Made by a program: the position numbers and the translations under genes
The notes under the pieces: model-generated
The model's input: the letters and a program-made list of their open reading frames with translations, nothing else
Database searches by the model: none
What the model was told of the DNA's origin: nothing
Part shown: positions 8,960-21,700 of the stretch, piece after piece
Numbering within the stretch: the stretch's first letter is position 1
How the letters are laid out: every line of letters starts with the position of its first letter
Assembly (NCBI GenBank): GCA_012295275.1
Contig: CM022667.1
Coordinates: forward strand, 6,887,832-6,917,831
Direction of reading: 5' to 3'
Source of the DNA: Chrysomallon squamiferum
Lineage: Eukaryota > Mollusca > Gastropoda > Neomphalida > Peltospiridae
DNA length: 30,000 nucleotides

Positions 8960-11790
8960 AACTTTCTTTACTTTAATTTGAAATAAAACAAACTGAATTA
9001 ACTAAAAGAATACAATTTATAAACTGACTAAATGGAACACCGTGCAAACTAACTAAACAAAAAACAAAATAAAAAAACAACAACAAAAATAATACTATTA
9101 ATAACAATATGCTAATAAAAAATAAATAAATAAATAAAATAAAATAAAAATAAATAAACAGAATACAATGAAATCCAAGAAGAAAAAGATTAAAAAAAAA
9201 ACTAAATTTAAAGTGCAAAATATATATTACTGACTCAATAATTTTGCAAATGGAAGGAATATCTATTTAAATACTATTCACATCTCAGTAATAATAATTA
9301 AAAAATTAAACTGAATAACTAAATAAAGTAAACTGTAAATAAATAAAGTAAAAGTAAATAAATATATAAAACTAAACGTAGACATAGATGTAGAATAATT
9401 GAAACATTTTAAGTTAAAATATAGATATAAATGAATTAAATATTCTTTACACATTTTTATATTTTGAAAATCAATATCAATTTACAAAAATAGTATCTGA
9501 AACTACAGAGATATTGAAAACATTATATCTTAGAATATGCATTATATACTTTTTTGAGCTTTTTGATAAAACAAAAAATAAATGGAACATTAATATCGCA
9601 AAATTCCTTAAAAACATGTTTTGTCATATGTCATTTTAAAATTATTTATTTATCTGAACAAATCTAGTTACTCTCTACTATAACAATTATTCAGGTGTTA
9701 TTATGGTAAAAATTGTTTCTAAGATTTTGTTCAGTGTGACTTACATGTTTATTCACTAGATATGACTTTTAGACTTGTCTCGTTTTTCTTAAATCTGTTA
9801 TATTTAGAGTTTATGTAGAGATGTGTTAACTGGTGTATTTGTGAAAAGACAGAAACTGTGTGCGTCGTAGGCTGTAACTATAATTACAGGTGCTAATGTA
9901 ATAATTAATGTGAATGTTGTAGTTTAGACATATATATTTGTGCCTATCTGCGTATGTGTGTAGATGATTGTGAATATAAGCTGATTGTAGAATCATAGTT
10001 CTTGATTTATCCTCAGTGCAGTTAAGAAATATAATTTTAAACATAATTTAGTATATAAATATACAACACAAGCTTTAGAACAATGGAAGAAGAGAAAAGA
10101 AAACAGAATCAAAGTAGAGATAATATTTTTTCTAATTATCAAAGTTTTACAATTTTCATCTTTATTTCTCACTAAATACATCACTCTTGATGACCAGCCT
10201 TTAAAGAAACAAAAGAAAACAATATTAAAAGATTACAGTGTTTACAGTGGTAATTTATGTATTAAAAATTAACTTACTCTATTGAAATTTTGACAATTGT
10301 TAAAATATTTGATTGTATGTACAAGACGAAACTGATAATATCCTACATGTAGAATTAATGTGTTTTAGTGAAAAAAATAGCAGAAAAACGAAACAAATGT
10401 CCGTTAAAGAAATCTGAGAAAACAATTTATCAATGTACACAAATATGTACTAGACACTGACACACGCACGCACACGCACACGCGCGCACACACACAGAGA
10501 CGACATTTAATAAAGTTCTTATTTGGAAGTTACGTTAAAACAACACATACACAAACACACACACACACACACGCACACACATATATGTATATATATTGTC
10601 ATAGCGCAAAATTTGGTATTCTAGGTTAAATGAATAAATAAAAAAATCGGTGATACATGAACGATACTAACTAAACTTTAAACCTGGTTACAATCCTGAC
10701 AATGACAATGCATTTATTCTCATTAATTGTAGGATTACAGTTCAGATATAAAATAACAAAACTAAACAGACAGGGTGGGCATTTGTCGTCATAGCACACC
10801 CTTTCACATACAATCGATAACATGCATTAAATAACATAGTTGTGAGGAAATCTTGTTTTGACTTTTGCAAATTAAGTTCACCAAAAGGGTATTATTCTTA
10901 TTGAAATAGAAATACAGAGTGGATACCGTACTAGTTCACCATATATCATAAAACCAGCATTTACTAAAATGTAAATGTTTACAAAATTTCTTATGGAGTC
11001 TTTCTATTAAATATACATTCATAAAACCCCATATTTCAAGATATAAAAAAAAATAATTAAAAAAATAATAATTAAATAATTAAATAAATAAAATAACGCG
11101 ATCTCCCAACAGCACAATAAACTATTCAATACACAATAAACATGCCAGAAGTTTCATAAACTATTACAGCAGGACGGAATATTAAGAATTAAACATATAA
11201 CAAAGAAATATCCGCTCAGATGGTTACAAAACCCACTTACATCAGTTTTAATAAAAACGGAAAAAGAAAATATAATCAGACAGTCCACACTGACCTGAAC
11301 AATTTTAGACTGTCATTTGTTACTGTGTTAGATATGTCCTTTTATAACTACTTTTTATTTGATTTTATTATATCGATATGTTTATTTCAGTAATGTCCTT
11401 ATGTTAGTCTGCTTACTTTATCGAATAGATTACTGTAGAACATAGATAACTGTAAGAAAGTTGACAATTAAATAACATTTATGAAATAGAGAGGTTAGAA
11501 ATATGATTTGTTACTGTTATTCTAGATAAAATGTCTGATTGATCAAATATAAGAATATTTTATAATGTGATTAATTTAATGTAATTATTTCATGTAAATA
11601 AAAAATGTGCACACTGACAAATATACTTGTCATATGTTGTTCTTTTACACTGCCTTAGGTCTACCTTCCTCCCTACCCATATTTCACAGAAATAGCTGAA
11701 AATAGAGAATTAGATACACATCTACATGTCATAGCTTTACCCCACCGACATTCCACATAATCAGTCTGACCAAAAATAGGACAGTTATAA
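8960..11790. other. AT-rich gene-free stretch
   Basis: No frame with coding character was found on either strand; the longer frames are T-rich or A-rich low complexity (especially 9055-9200). The segment ATGTACTAGACACTG at about 10446 matches 7158 in the IgSF locus, so homology to the upstream flank of the gene copies may resume here after about 1.5 kb of unrelated sequence. CA/CG-rich runs lie at 10460-10495 and 10555-10580. Confidence 0.6.
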
Positions 11791-11792
11791 TT

Positions 11793-11927
<135 letters not shown>

Positions 11928-12034
11928 TGTGTATTTTTCTGAAGTATTCTGATGTATTCGGAATATAAACATTTTATGTATGATTCACAGAAAAATCTAT
12001 TGATAAAATTGCCTTAATTTGACCATCATCATTA

Positions 12035-12790
12035 CTATTCAGCCGTAGTGTCCCTTTGTACGATGAAATCTTCAGCATGTCGTTTGCACATCTTTCTGTT
12101 CTGCGTTGTCGTCTGCCAGATGGTTCCTTTCCAGTACACATTTAGTTCATCCCACGGACATATTACTGGACTTCCTCTAGATTTTTTCCTTCGTTTCGTT
12201 TCCAAAGATTTTATTTGATGCGTCAGGTTCACTACTAAGCTTTCAATAATATCTTTCAGTCCCGATATATGATTTTAATACATCTCTTTCCATCTTTGTC
12301 TGTGCGGCTGTTGGTTTGTTCTTTGCCTGTTAAGTTAACTTCCATGTTTCTCCTGCGCGTGTCACTAGTAGGAGTACACAGTACTAGTAGGAGAACACAG
12401 TACTAGTAGGAGAACACAGTACTACTAGGAGTACACAGTACTAGTAGGAGTACACAGTACTAATAGGAGAACACAGTACTAGTAGGAGAACACAGTACTA
12501 GTAGGAGTACACAGTACGAGCTGCACACTTGGCTCTTCAAGCAGGTTTCCAATGAAGACTTCGCGGTTTTTTGCTAATGCGACCAGGCGGGCCCTGATAC
12601 TTTTTAAATTTCCTTTTCTTGATTTTTGTCATTCGTCCTTTAACTCAGTATTATCTATCAGCGTGTTGCCGTTTTCTAGCATCACCTCTGTCTTCGACCT
12701 ATTCATCTTCCATTTCTTGTTTCTCAGTTTCAATAGCCAGATCCTGAAACATTTCTTGTAGTTCGTGAAAAATGTCTTCGTGAAGATGAC
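12035..12790 (-). mobile_element. Broken RTE-type non-LTR retrotransposon fragment
   Basis: Minus-strand pieces of a reverse-transcriptase ORF lie in the right order. Near 12775-12695 one frame reads HELQEMFQDLAIETEKQ; a shifted frame then gives KMNRSKTEVMLENGN, the conserved region after the RT catalytic core in RTE-like elements. Near 12310-12260 a frame gives AQTKMERDVLK. A C-terminal segment (12235-12035) includes RGSPVICPWDELN, ending TTAE and a stop. The order and wording match the known RTE RT C-terminal half; family assignment is from memory of the motifs. Frameshifts, stops and an internal minisatellite show it is dead. No 5' endonuclease part or 3' tail repeat was identified. Confidence 0.7.
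12363..12514. repeat. 19-bp minisatellite, 8 copies
   Basis: The unit is TACTAGTAGGAGNACACAG, repeated eight times with few changes (GAACACAG or GTACACAG, one TACTAC and one TACTAA variant). It lies inside the retrotransposon remnant, between the RT part and the C-terminal part, and probably replaced element sequence there. Confidence 0.95.
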
Positions 12791-12875
12791 TGAGAATGGA
12801 GAAAACTAAGGGTTCCTTATATTACTTCGTTATTAACTAAGACTGGTAGATATATAATCAGTAAATCAGTTAATC

Positions 12876-12876
<1 letters not shown>

Positions 12877-12936
<60 letters not shown>
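12877..12936. repeat. (AAT)n microsatellite
   Basis: A pure AAT run of about 20 triplets just beyond the retrotransposon remnant. From here to about 13680 I see no gene: only T-rich and GTT-rich low complexity, including TTG/TTTG runs at 13480-13625. Confidence 0.95.
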
Positions 12937-12939
<3 letters not shown>

Positions 12940-13684
12940 TGAACTAAACTGAATGTAAATAATTTTTCTGTTCACTTTATCGTTTTATTTTATTGTTATA
13001 CTTTTTAAATTTTTATTTTTTATTTTTACAATAATACGCCGCTCTCACCATCCCACAAATAATAATCACAACAACAACAACAGCAACAGCAAGAACAATA
13101 AAAATCCCTATGGACAAGATAACTCCAATCTGAACGCTAATTAAATCAGAGCTCTTTAACAGAAAAAGCGAGCAAAATAAATAAGAATATATGACGTAAG
13201 GGGAAAATAACCTGCGTTAATTTTGCACTAAAAACAATCATGATTTTGGGGTGAATGAATTTTATTTTGTTATAGATATATAGGTAGATAGATAGAGAGT
13301 TAAAAATATTTTTGTTTGTTTATATAAGTAGATGTTCTTAGAAATAAAACTATGTATTTGACATATTATGATATTCAGAATATACTCTTTTACAATAAAT
13401 AAATAAATAAAAATGTTTTCGAGGAATTTCAGTGATGTATGCAACATTGCTTTAGTTTGAAGCAGTACGCTTGTTGCTGTCGTTGTTGTTTTGCAGCAGT
13501 ACACCTATTAAAGTATTATTATTGTTGTTATTGTTACTTTGTGCTTCTTATTGTTTCTGTTGTTGTTGTTGTTTTTTTGGGGGGTTGGGTTTTTTGTGTG
13601 TTTTTTGTTGTTGTTTTTTGTTTGTCTCACTGAAACTATATATATTTACAATTAAGTAAAGAATAGAAAAACTTTAAATAGGTG

Positions 13685-13860
13685 TCGGCATCTTTCGCTA
13701 CTTTCCGGAACCGGCATTAAAGCGATCACTAATAGCAGGAAAAACCAGTCAATTTTGCGAGTCTGTTCCGGAAACCTGTTCGCACACGACCTTTATCTGC
13801 ATCTGCTTTTTCTGTGGCAATCGAAGAAAAAAGAATTAGTGAAACAAGGAGACCGTTTAG
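13685..13860 (+). promoter_or_regulatory. Candidate promoter / 5' leader region of the aminopeptidase gene
   Basis: This patch is clearly less AT-rich than its surroundings and contains several CpG steps. Two ETS-type cores are visible: TTTCCGGAACCGG near 13703 and GTTCCGGAAACC near 13765; such sites are common in housekeeping promoters. It lies about 0.85 kb upstream of the coding start, and the first coding exon opens with an acceptor (14531-14535), so a non-coding leader exon must lie upstream. I could not fix its donor. Confidence 0.4.
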
Positions 13861-14554
13861 TATTTCAAATGTATATATGAGTACTGTATTAGAATTACAT
13901 CTTTAAATTGTCTGTATAAATTGCATCATAATATTAGCTCGATTTTAAGAGAATAGATTCCTAAAACTAGTAAAACCATCGTTTTCCTCCCCTGAACTTG
14001 CTTAAGTTTAAATATTCAAACCCTAAACAGTCTTTATTATTATTATTTCTTTTAATTTTTAATACATCTATTTCTTCTTCTTCATTATTTCTTTATTATA
14101 TTATTACTTAGTTTTTTGTTTTGTTTGTTTGTTTGTTTTATTTATTTCTTTTTATTAGTATTTTAGATAAATCAACATCGAGGAACTAATGATATTTAAT
14201 TTTTATAATAGTATATTATATACTAGGGTTTTTGCTATGTATGTTTAATATATGTACAACGTATATACTAGATTATCTGCTTGGAATCCATTTACAGCAT
14301 AGAGCAGCTGTTTGCAGCTATTTACCATCATACTGCTATTGCCAGTCATTATGTTACTATTACAACTAAAGTGAAATAACAGTGACCATTTTAAACAAAG
14401 CCATCATAAGATATCCAACATATCTGTATTGTGAATTTTTACATTTTAATCTTTACATCAGATCTTGGCCGTGGATATAAATAATGGCATTTAAACTTTT
14501 ATTTTATTGCTTTATTTATTTATTTATTTTATCAGATATGAGTCAGATGCTGTG

Positions 14555-17008
14555 ATGGCATCTCTGAAATTCTCCAAGGTGCTGACAGCATGTGACCCTC
14601 GCAAAAACCCAGTGCTTATTGTTGGTCAGACAAAAAACCTGGCATTGGTATCGTACAACCAGGTTCAGTCAAAACTTGAACCAAGAGTAGATGAGGAGGT
14701 ATACATATTAAACATTTTTACCCGTATGTATATTTATCATGTTTACTAATATATGTATTTCACATTTTGAGCCAAATATATATATATATATATTTTTGAT
14801 ATCAAAACCAAATTATAGGCCTATACATCTTTTTCACATTCATTTTTATCCTGGATTATTAACCAACTTTCATGTCAGAAAAAAGTCCTATATGTTAACA
14901 AAAGTACAATAATCAGACATTTGTATGAAATTATATTTTGATGATCGTAATTATTGGTCTGCTGTTTGTTTTCGACCTATTGTAATTATTGGTCTGCTGT
15001 TTGTTTTTAAACATATTGTAATTATTGGTGTGCTGTTTGTTTTTATACATATTGTAATTATTGGTCTGCTGTTTGTTTTTAAACATATTATAATTATTGG
15101 TCTGTTATTTGTTTTTAAACATATTGTAATTATTGGTCTGCTGTTTGTTTTTAAACATATTGTAATTATTGGTGTGCTGTTTGTTTTTAAACATGCTGTT
15201 TGTTTTTAGACATATTGTAATTATTGGTCTGCTGTTTGTTTTTAAACATATTGTAATTATGGGTCTGCTGTTTGTTTTTAAACATATTATAATTATTGGT
15301 CTGCTGTTTGTTTTTAAACATATTGTAATTATTGGTCTGCTGTTTGTTTTTAAACATATTGTAATTATTGGTCTGCTGTTTGTTTTTAAACATATTGTAA
15401 TTATGGGTCTGCTGTTTGTTTTTAAACATATTATAATTATTGGTCTGCTGTTTGTTTTTAAACATATTATAATTATGGGTCTGCTGTTTGTTTTTAAACA
15501 TGTTGTAATTATTGGTCTGCTGTTTGTTTTTAAACATATTGTAATTATTGGTCTGCTGTTTGTTTTTAAACATGTTGTAATTATTGGTCTGCTGTTTGTT
15601 TTTAGACGTACAACACAGCTGTCCTCAGTTTGCACCCTTCACCAACAGACTCCTGTTCTTTGTGGCTGAACAATGCTACAGTGGCAGCACTTCCTCCAAA
15701 ATGCAGCCGTCACAACACCCCTTCACGATGTCACTCACTGACTAAAGTTGTTAAAAGTTGCCTTGTTGGAGGTGATGAGAGTGTTGTGGTAAATAGTCGT
15801 ATTTCAAAACTGTCATAATTTAAAAACTATTTTGTGATAAATACATTTATTTTTAAAACTACTGGAGTTAAAAAATTGTTTTGTGGCACAATACTTTTAT
15901 TTTAAACTTAACAAATTAGAATTACATGCATGTTCATTAAAGAATTTTTTTTTTATCTGATTGTATCACTGTTGTAAATGTTGAATTAAGTTAGAAATGT
16001 GTTTGATGTAGATAATCTGTGAGCGCAGTGATGTTTATGTATTTTGAATTAAGTTAGAGATTTGTTTATGTAGATAATCTGTGAGCGCAGTGATGTTTAT
16101 CTATTTTGAATTAAGTTAGAAATGTGTTTATGTAGATAATCTGTGAGCGCAGTGATGTTTATGCATCGGCGTGTGCAGTCGCCAGATCACTTCCACTGTA
16201 TTCAGCCAAGTCACAGCAGTCACAGACGAAGCGAAGCATCACGGTTGAGTTCATTCTGGTGGGACCTGACTGCGACGTGCCACTCACTGATGATGATGTA
16301 GACTGTCTGAACATGGCTGCTGATGCTGTGAGACTTGCAGCGAAGGTGGTTGACATGCCCTGCGCCGAGATGCACACAGACGCATTCATTGACGTACGTT
16401 TAACATCTTTTTTTCTCTTTGATAAACTTAGCTCTGTTCCAGTCAAACCTTTCCTAGACTTTTATTTCAGTCTTCTGATAACAAATTTGTTAGATTACAA
16501 ACATTGCTTGATTAATGCTAATCAGATAGTAAATAATCTTCGGTTAGTAATCAGATAATAAATTCATTGCTAATCACATGCCACTGCACTGATTTTACAA
16601 CTACTGATAACTAACAGTTTTCATCCTCGCTATTAACTGTCACAGCTTGGATTTTGTTGTAACTGTTTAGAATGTCCCAGATAAACATCATGTAGCATCC
16701 ATTTTTATTTAAAAGGAGACCAGTCAGGAGTGAAGTGAAACTGTTAACAAAACTCAACATTGTTCTTTCCAGTCAGTGGGATTGTAAGCATAGCACAGAT
16801 CTGTTGCTACTAAACTGACCATATTCATGCTTATTTATCACTGACATGTTAATCCATGTTTCAGGAGATCAGGAGAGTGGGGCAGGCACTGAATATTGAG
16901 CCTACAGTCATCCAGGGAGAAGAGTTGAACCAGAAGGGATTTGGTGGTACGTTTTGTTTAACCTTTAAATCACCACAGTGATTGTATGCAGGCTGAGAAA
17001 TACTCCCT

Positions 17009-17071
<63 letters not shown>

Positions 17072-18701
17072 ATGAAAACAAACACAAATATACAGAATAG
17101 TAGTTAAGCTTAACACTCGTATTCTTATATGTACACAGTGAAACACTACACAGTCTTTGTAAAAACACAGCAAATATTTGCCTTGCAATAAGTAGCAATT
17201 GTACTCTTTGTGCTTTCCTGCACTTATATGGTTAAAAAAAAAACAAAATAACACAACTAATACTACTACTTAGGTTTGTTTTGAAATGTAAATACATAAA
17301 TTAAAAAAATCAAGATGTCTAACTAAAAAGTTAATGTAAGTGTGTGTGTTGAATTGAAATTTTAATCTGTAGATATTTGTTGATTTCAACTGAAATGTTT
17401 GTTTGTGTATTTCAGTGTGTATGTGTATGTAAATGAGTTAAAATGTTAGTACAGTGGGACCTTGAGTTATGAGTTTAATTTGTTCCCAGACTGAGCTCTT
17501 AACTCAGTCAGTTGGGGCACTTGTAAGTCAAGGTACCACTGTACTTCAGTGTGTAAATAAGTTAAAATGTTAATATTTGAATGTTTAGGTATGTATGTAA
17601 ATAAGTTAAAATGTTAATATTTGAATGTTTAGGTATATATGTAAATAAGATAAAATGTTAATATTTGAATGTTTAGGTATGTATGTAAATAAGTTAAAAT
17701 GTCAGTATTTGAATGTTTAGGTATATATGTAAATAAGTTAAAATGTTGATATGTTTAGGTGTCTATGTAAATAAGTTAAAATGTTGATATGTTTAGGTGT
17801 CTATGTAAATAAGTTAAAATGTTGATATGTTTAGGTATCTATGTAAATAAGTTAAAATGTTGGTATGTTTAGGTGTCTATGTAAATAAGTTAAAATGTTG
17901 ATATGTTTAGGTGTCTATATAAGTAAGTTAATATGTTGATATGTTTAGGTGTCTATGTATGTAAGTTAAAATGTTAATATTTGATGTTTAGGTATATATG
18001 TATGTAAGTTAAAATGTTGATATGTTTAGGTGTCTATGTATGTAAGTTAAAATGTTGATATGTTTAGGTATCTATGTATGTAAGTTAAAATGTTGGTATG
18101 TTTAGGTATCTATGTATGTAAGTTAAAATGTTGGTATGTTTAGGTATCTATGTAAATAAGTTAATATGTTGATATGTTTAGGTATCTATGGAGTTGGTAA
18201 AGGGGCTGAGAGGAGTCCAGCTCTTGCTGTTCTGAGTTACCAGCCAGCTGGTGCGACTAAGAACATTGTGTGGGTTGGGAAAGGAATTGTGTTTGACACT
18301 GGTGGACTCTGCATCAAGTCAAAAGTATGTTTTTTGTATATCTGAGAACAGTTTAAAAACATTTTACAAGTTTCTATCTGTATATGAACACAATTTAATA
18401 TTTACAGTAATAAATGATAAATTATTTTTTGAAAGGTTTGACTCTTTTATGATACTGATAAGTATAAAGTGATGCTGTTAACGTGTTTATATTTCAGACA
18501 GGTATGGGGGGGATGAAGAGAGATTGTGGGGGAGCTGCTGGAATTCTGGCTGCATTTTGCTTTGCTGTCAAGATGGTGGGTATATTTTATTTATGACTGA
18601 TAGACAGATTTTTAAATTTTAATCAAAATATAAAAAAATTCTCATTGCTGTTTTCCACTGATGTCTTTTATCTCATTTTATTCTTTTTTTAAATACATCA
18701 C

Positions 18702-18737
<36 letters not shown>

Positions 18738-21700
18738 CTGCAAAAGACCATTATAATATTTTATTAATAACTTCAGTTAATTGAATTTGTTGATGTTTTA
18801 ATAACATTTTCAGTTGAATTGCTTCTGTTCACAGGGCTTCAAGGAAAATCTTCATGCTGTGTTCTGTTTGGCAGAGAATGCTGTCGGCCCAAAGTCCTTC
18901 CGACCTGACGACATATTAACTATGTATTCTGGAAGGTTAGACTTTTATCTCACACACTTGTATTACAGAGATGATACTTAGACTTTTATCAACATGATAT
19001 TTAGATTTTTATATCACAAAACTTGGTCACTGGACCAGTTTTCTTCAGTGTACTGAGAAATAAAAACAGAAAAAAAGTGTGAATGTGCAGTCTAAAACGT
19101 GTTTCTCTTAAATAAATTAGCCTGGAGAATAATTTATATATTTTGATAACATAGTTCGTTCTGCATCTAACTTACAAGTAAAACTTCATACAGAAACATT
19201 TAATTTATTCATTCATTTGTTTGTTTTTTATTTAAATATTGTTTATTTTATTTGTTTGTTTGTTAGGACAGTTGAAATCAACAACACAGATGCAGAGGGC
19301 AGACTGGTTTTGGCTGATGGGGTGAGTTTTAAATTTAGGTCTGACTTGTATTTTTATTTTCACCTTAAATATATAAGAAATACATTTTTTATTTAAATAA
19401 AATAATGTCAAAAATCATTCTTCATAAAAATAAATAGAAAATGAGTGTGTGTTTGTAGTGAATATAGAGCTGCATGCATGAAGGATATAACAACATAACC
19501 CAGCTACTAATTAACACACAACCATTTAAATTTTATTCATTTGTAGTTATGTGTGAGTGAATGGTTGTTGGTATGGATGCTGTCAGTAAATACATTTCAA
19601 ATATCAAGTTTTGATTCTCTCAGTGATAAGTGAGAGTGCTCTTAAACAGTTCCAGAAAAAACAACTTGTAACAACATCATCTCAATGTCAGAAAGACTTA
19701 AAACAAAAGTTGTTTTTAAATCACAAGTTTGCAGCAGACTATACTTTGTTTTAAAATAGACAAACAGGAAAACAGAAATAATTTTTGTAATTTAAAAAAA
19801 AAAAAAGTGGTTATCGTGTGATGTGTCTGATATAAACTATATTTACAGGTTGTGTATGCACAGAAAGATCTACATGCTGATGTCATTGTTGACATGGCAA
19901 CATTGACTGGAGCTCAGGGAATTGCAACTGGTACAGTTATATTTACACTAAAAACACACCAGACAACAACTGCATTATTCTTATCACCATCTTCTTTTCA
20001 TTTGGTTTCGTTTATCATCCATAATTGTTTGTGTTGTGTGTTTTTTTATCTAAATGTACAGTAAATCAAAAATAGAATTTAGTTATTATTTAATTAGTGT
20101 TTTTAAATATCACAATCCATATATATGACAAATATTTTCTGAATAATGAATCAGTGTTGCTGCTGAAAGACAAAGGTGACCTTTTTGCTGGAACTTCTTT
20201 ACCTTGTGCACAACTGTGTGTGTAAATTCTTCCTTTTTCACCCTAAAATTACCATTTTGGCTGTAATTAAACATTATTTTTGTTGTCACTAAGGAGATTT
20301 CAATCCATTTTGATAATTATTTTGGTTCTTGTTAAATTCACTGTAATGTCATTATTTGTTTGGAGAATGTCTTAACTGATTTTCTTGTCACTAAAATATA
20401 ATATCACTTAAGTATTTTCAGTTATTTTTGTACTCATTAACATTGATACATCAGTATTTTCAGTTACTTTTGTACTCATTAACATTGATACGTCAGTATT
20501 TTCAGTTTTTTTGTTGTCATTCAGGTCGGTATCATGCGAGTATTCTGACAAATGATGAGGATTTTGAGCTGGCCTGTGTGAAGGCAGGACAGAACAGTGG
20601 GGACCTGGTCCACCCAGTTCCGTACTGCCCAGAACTTCACTTCAGTGAGTTTGCCAGTGCCCTTGCAGACATGAAGAATTCAGTCTCTGTAAGTTTTACT
20701 TATTTTTAAATAACATTTTAAATACTTATTCTTTTACTTCAGTGTTATTTAATAATTTCTTAAATACTTATTCTTTTACTTCAGTGTTATTTGATATTTT
20801 CTCAAATATGGTCTTTTACTTCAGTGTTATTTAATAACTTCTTAAATATGTATCCTTTTACTTCAGTGTTATTTGATATCTTCTCAAATACAGTCTTTTA
20901 CTTCAGTGTTATTTGATATCTTCTCAAATATGGTCTTTTACTTCAGTGTTATTTAATAACTTCTTAAATATGTATTCTTTTACTTCAATGTTATTTAATA
21001 ACTTCTTAAATACATATTCTTTTACTTCAGTGTTATTTGATATCTTCTCAAATATGGTCTTTTACTTCAGTGTTATTTGATATCTTCTCAAATATGGTCT
21101 TTTACTTCAGTGTTATTTGATATCTTCTCAAATACAGTCTTTTAAATTTAAAATATGTATTCATGTTAAATAAAATCTTTTACTTCAGTGTTATTTTTAA
21201 AAATAATGTTTTAAATATTTTTAAATAACATGTGTTAAATACAATCTTTTACTTCAGTATTTTTAAATAATGTTTTAAGTATGTATTCTTTTACTTCAGT
21301 ATTATTTAATAACTTTTTATGTAGATAGATTTTGATTTCCTTTTATGTAAGTTTATTATATTAGATTGTCATCCAATTGTTTTTATGTTTCATTTTTATT
21401 CTAAATCAGTCAGAATATCAGTATATATTAATAATATCCATTCTTGTTAGGAATAAACAGTTTAATAAATGTGTGTCAACATGTCATTATGTTAAATTTA
21501 AAGAAAAAAATATTTGTTTTGTTTCAGGATCGAAGCAATGCACAAGTATCCTGTGCTGGTCTGTTTATAGGATCTCATCTAGGATTTGATTTTCCTGGTA
21601 CCTGGTTACATATAGACATGGCTGCACCAGTGTATGTGGTATGTACTGTCTTGTTCATTTATTAACACACACTTTTAAATCTGTAGCAGTCAGTCTTTAT

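Noticed and set aside
8973-9218. Phe/Leu/Ile-rich 81-codon frame resembling membrane protein
   Set aside because: It comes from A-rich low-complexity sequence without splice sites, homologues in the window or codon structure.
14925-15669. Long open frames on both strands with regular 12-residue repeats, looking like a repeat protein or even a CRISPR-like array
   Set aside because: The 36-bp minisatellite has a period divisible by three, so frames stay open on both strands. It lies in an intron, the copies are directly adjacent without spacers, and no other coding signal exists.
16159-16446. 95-codon minus-strand frame over exon 3
   Set aside because: Antisense shadow of aminopeptidase exon 3.
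18707-18735. Poly(A) tail of a retroposed gene or SINE
   Set aside because: No recognisable retroposed body or target duplication was seen next to it.
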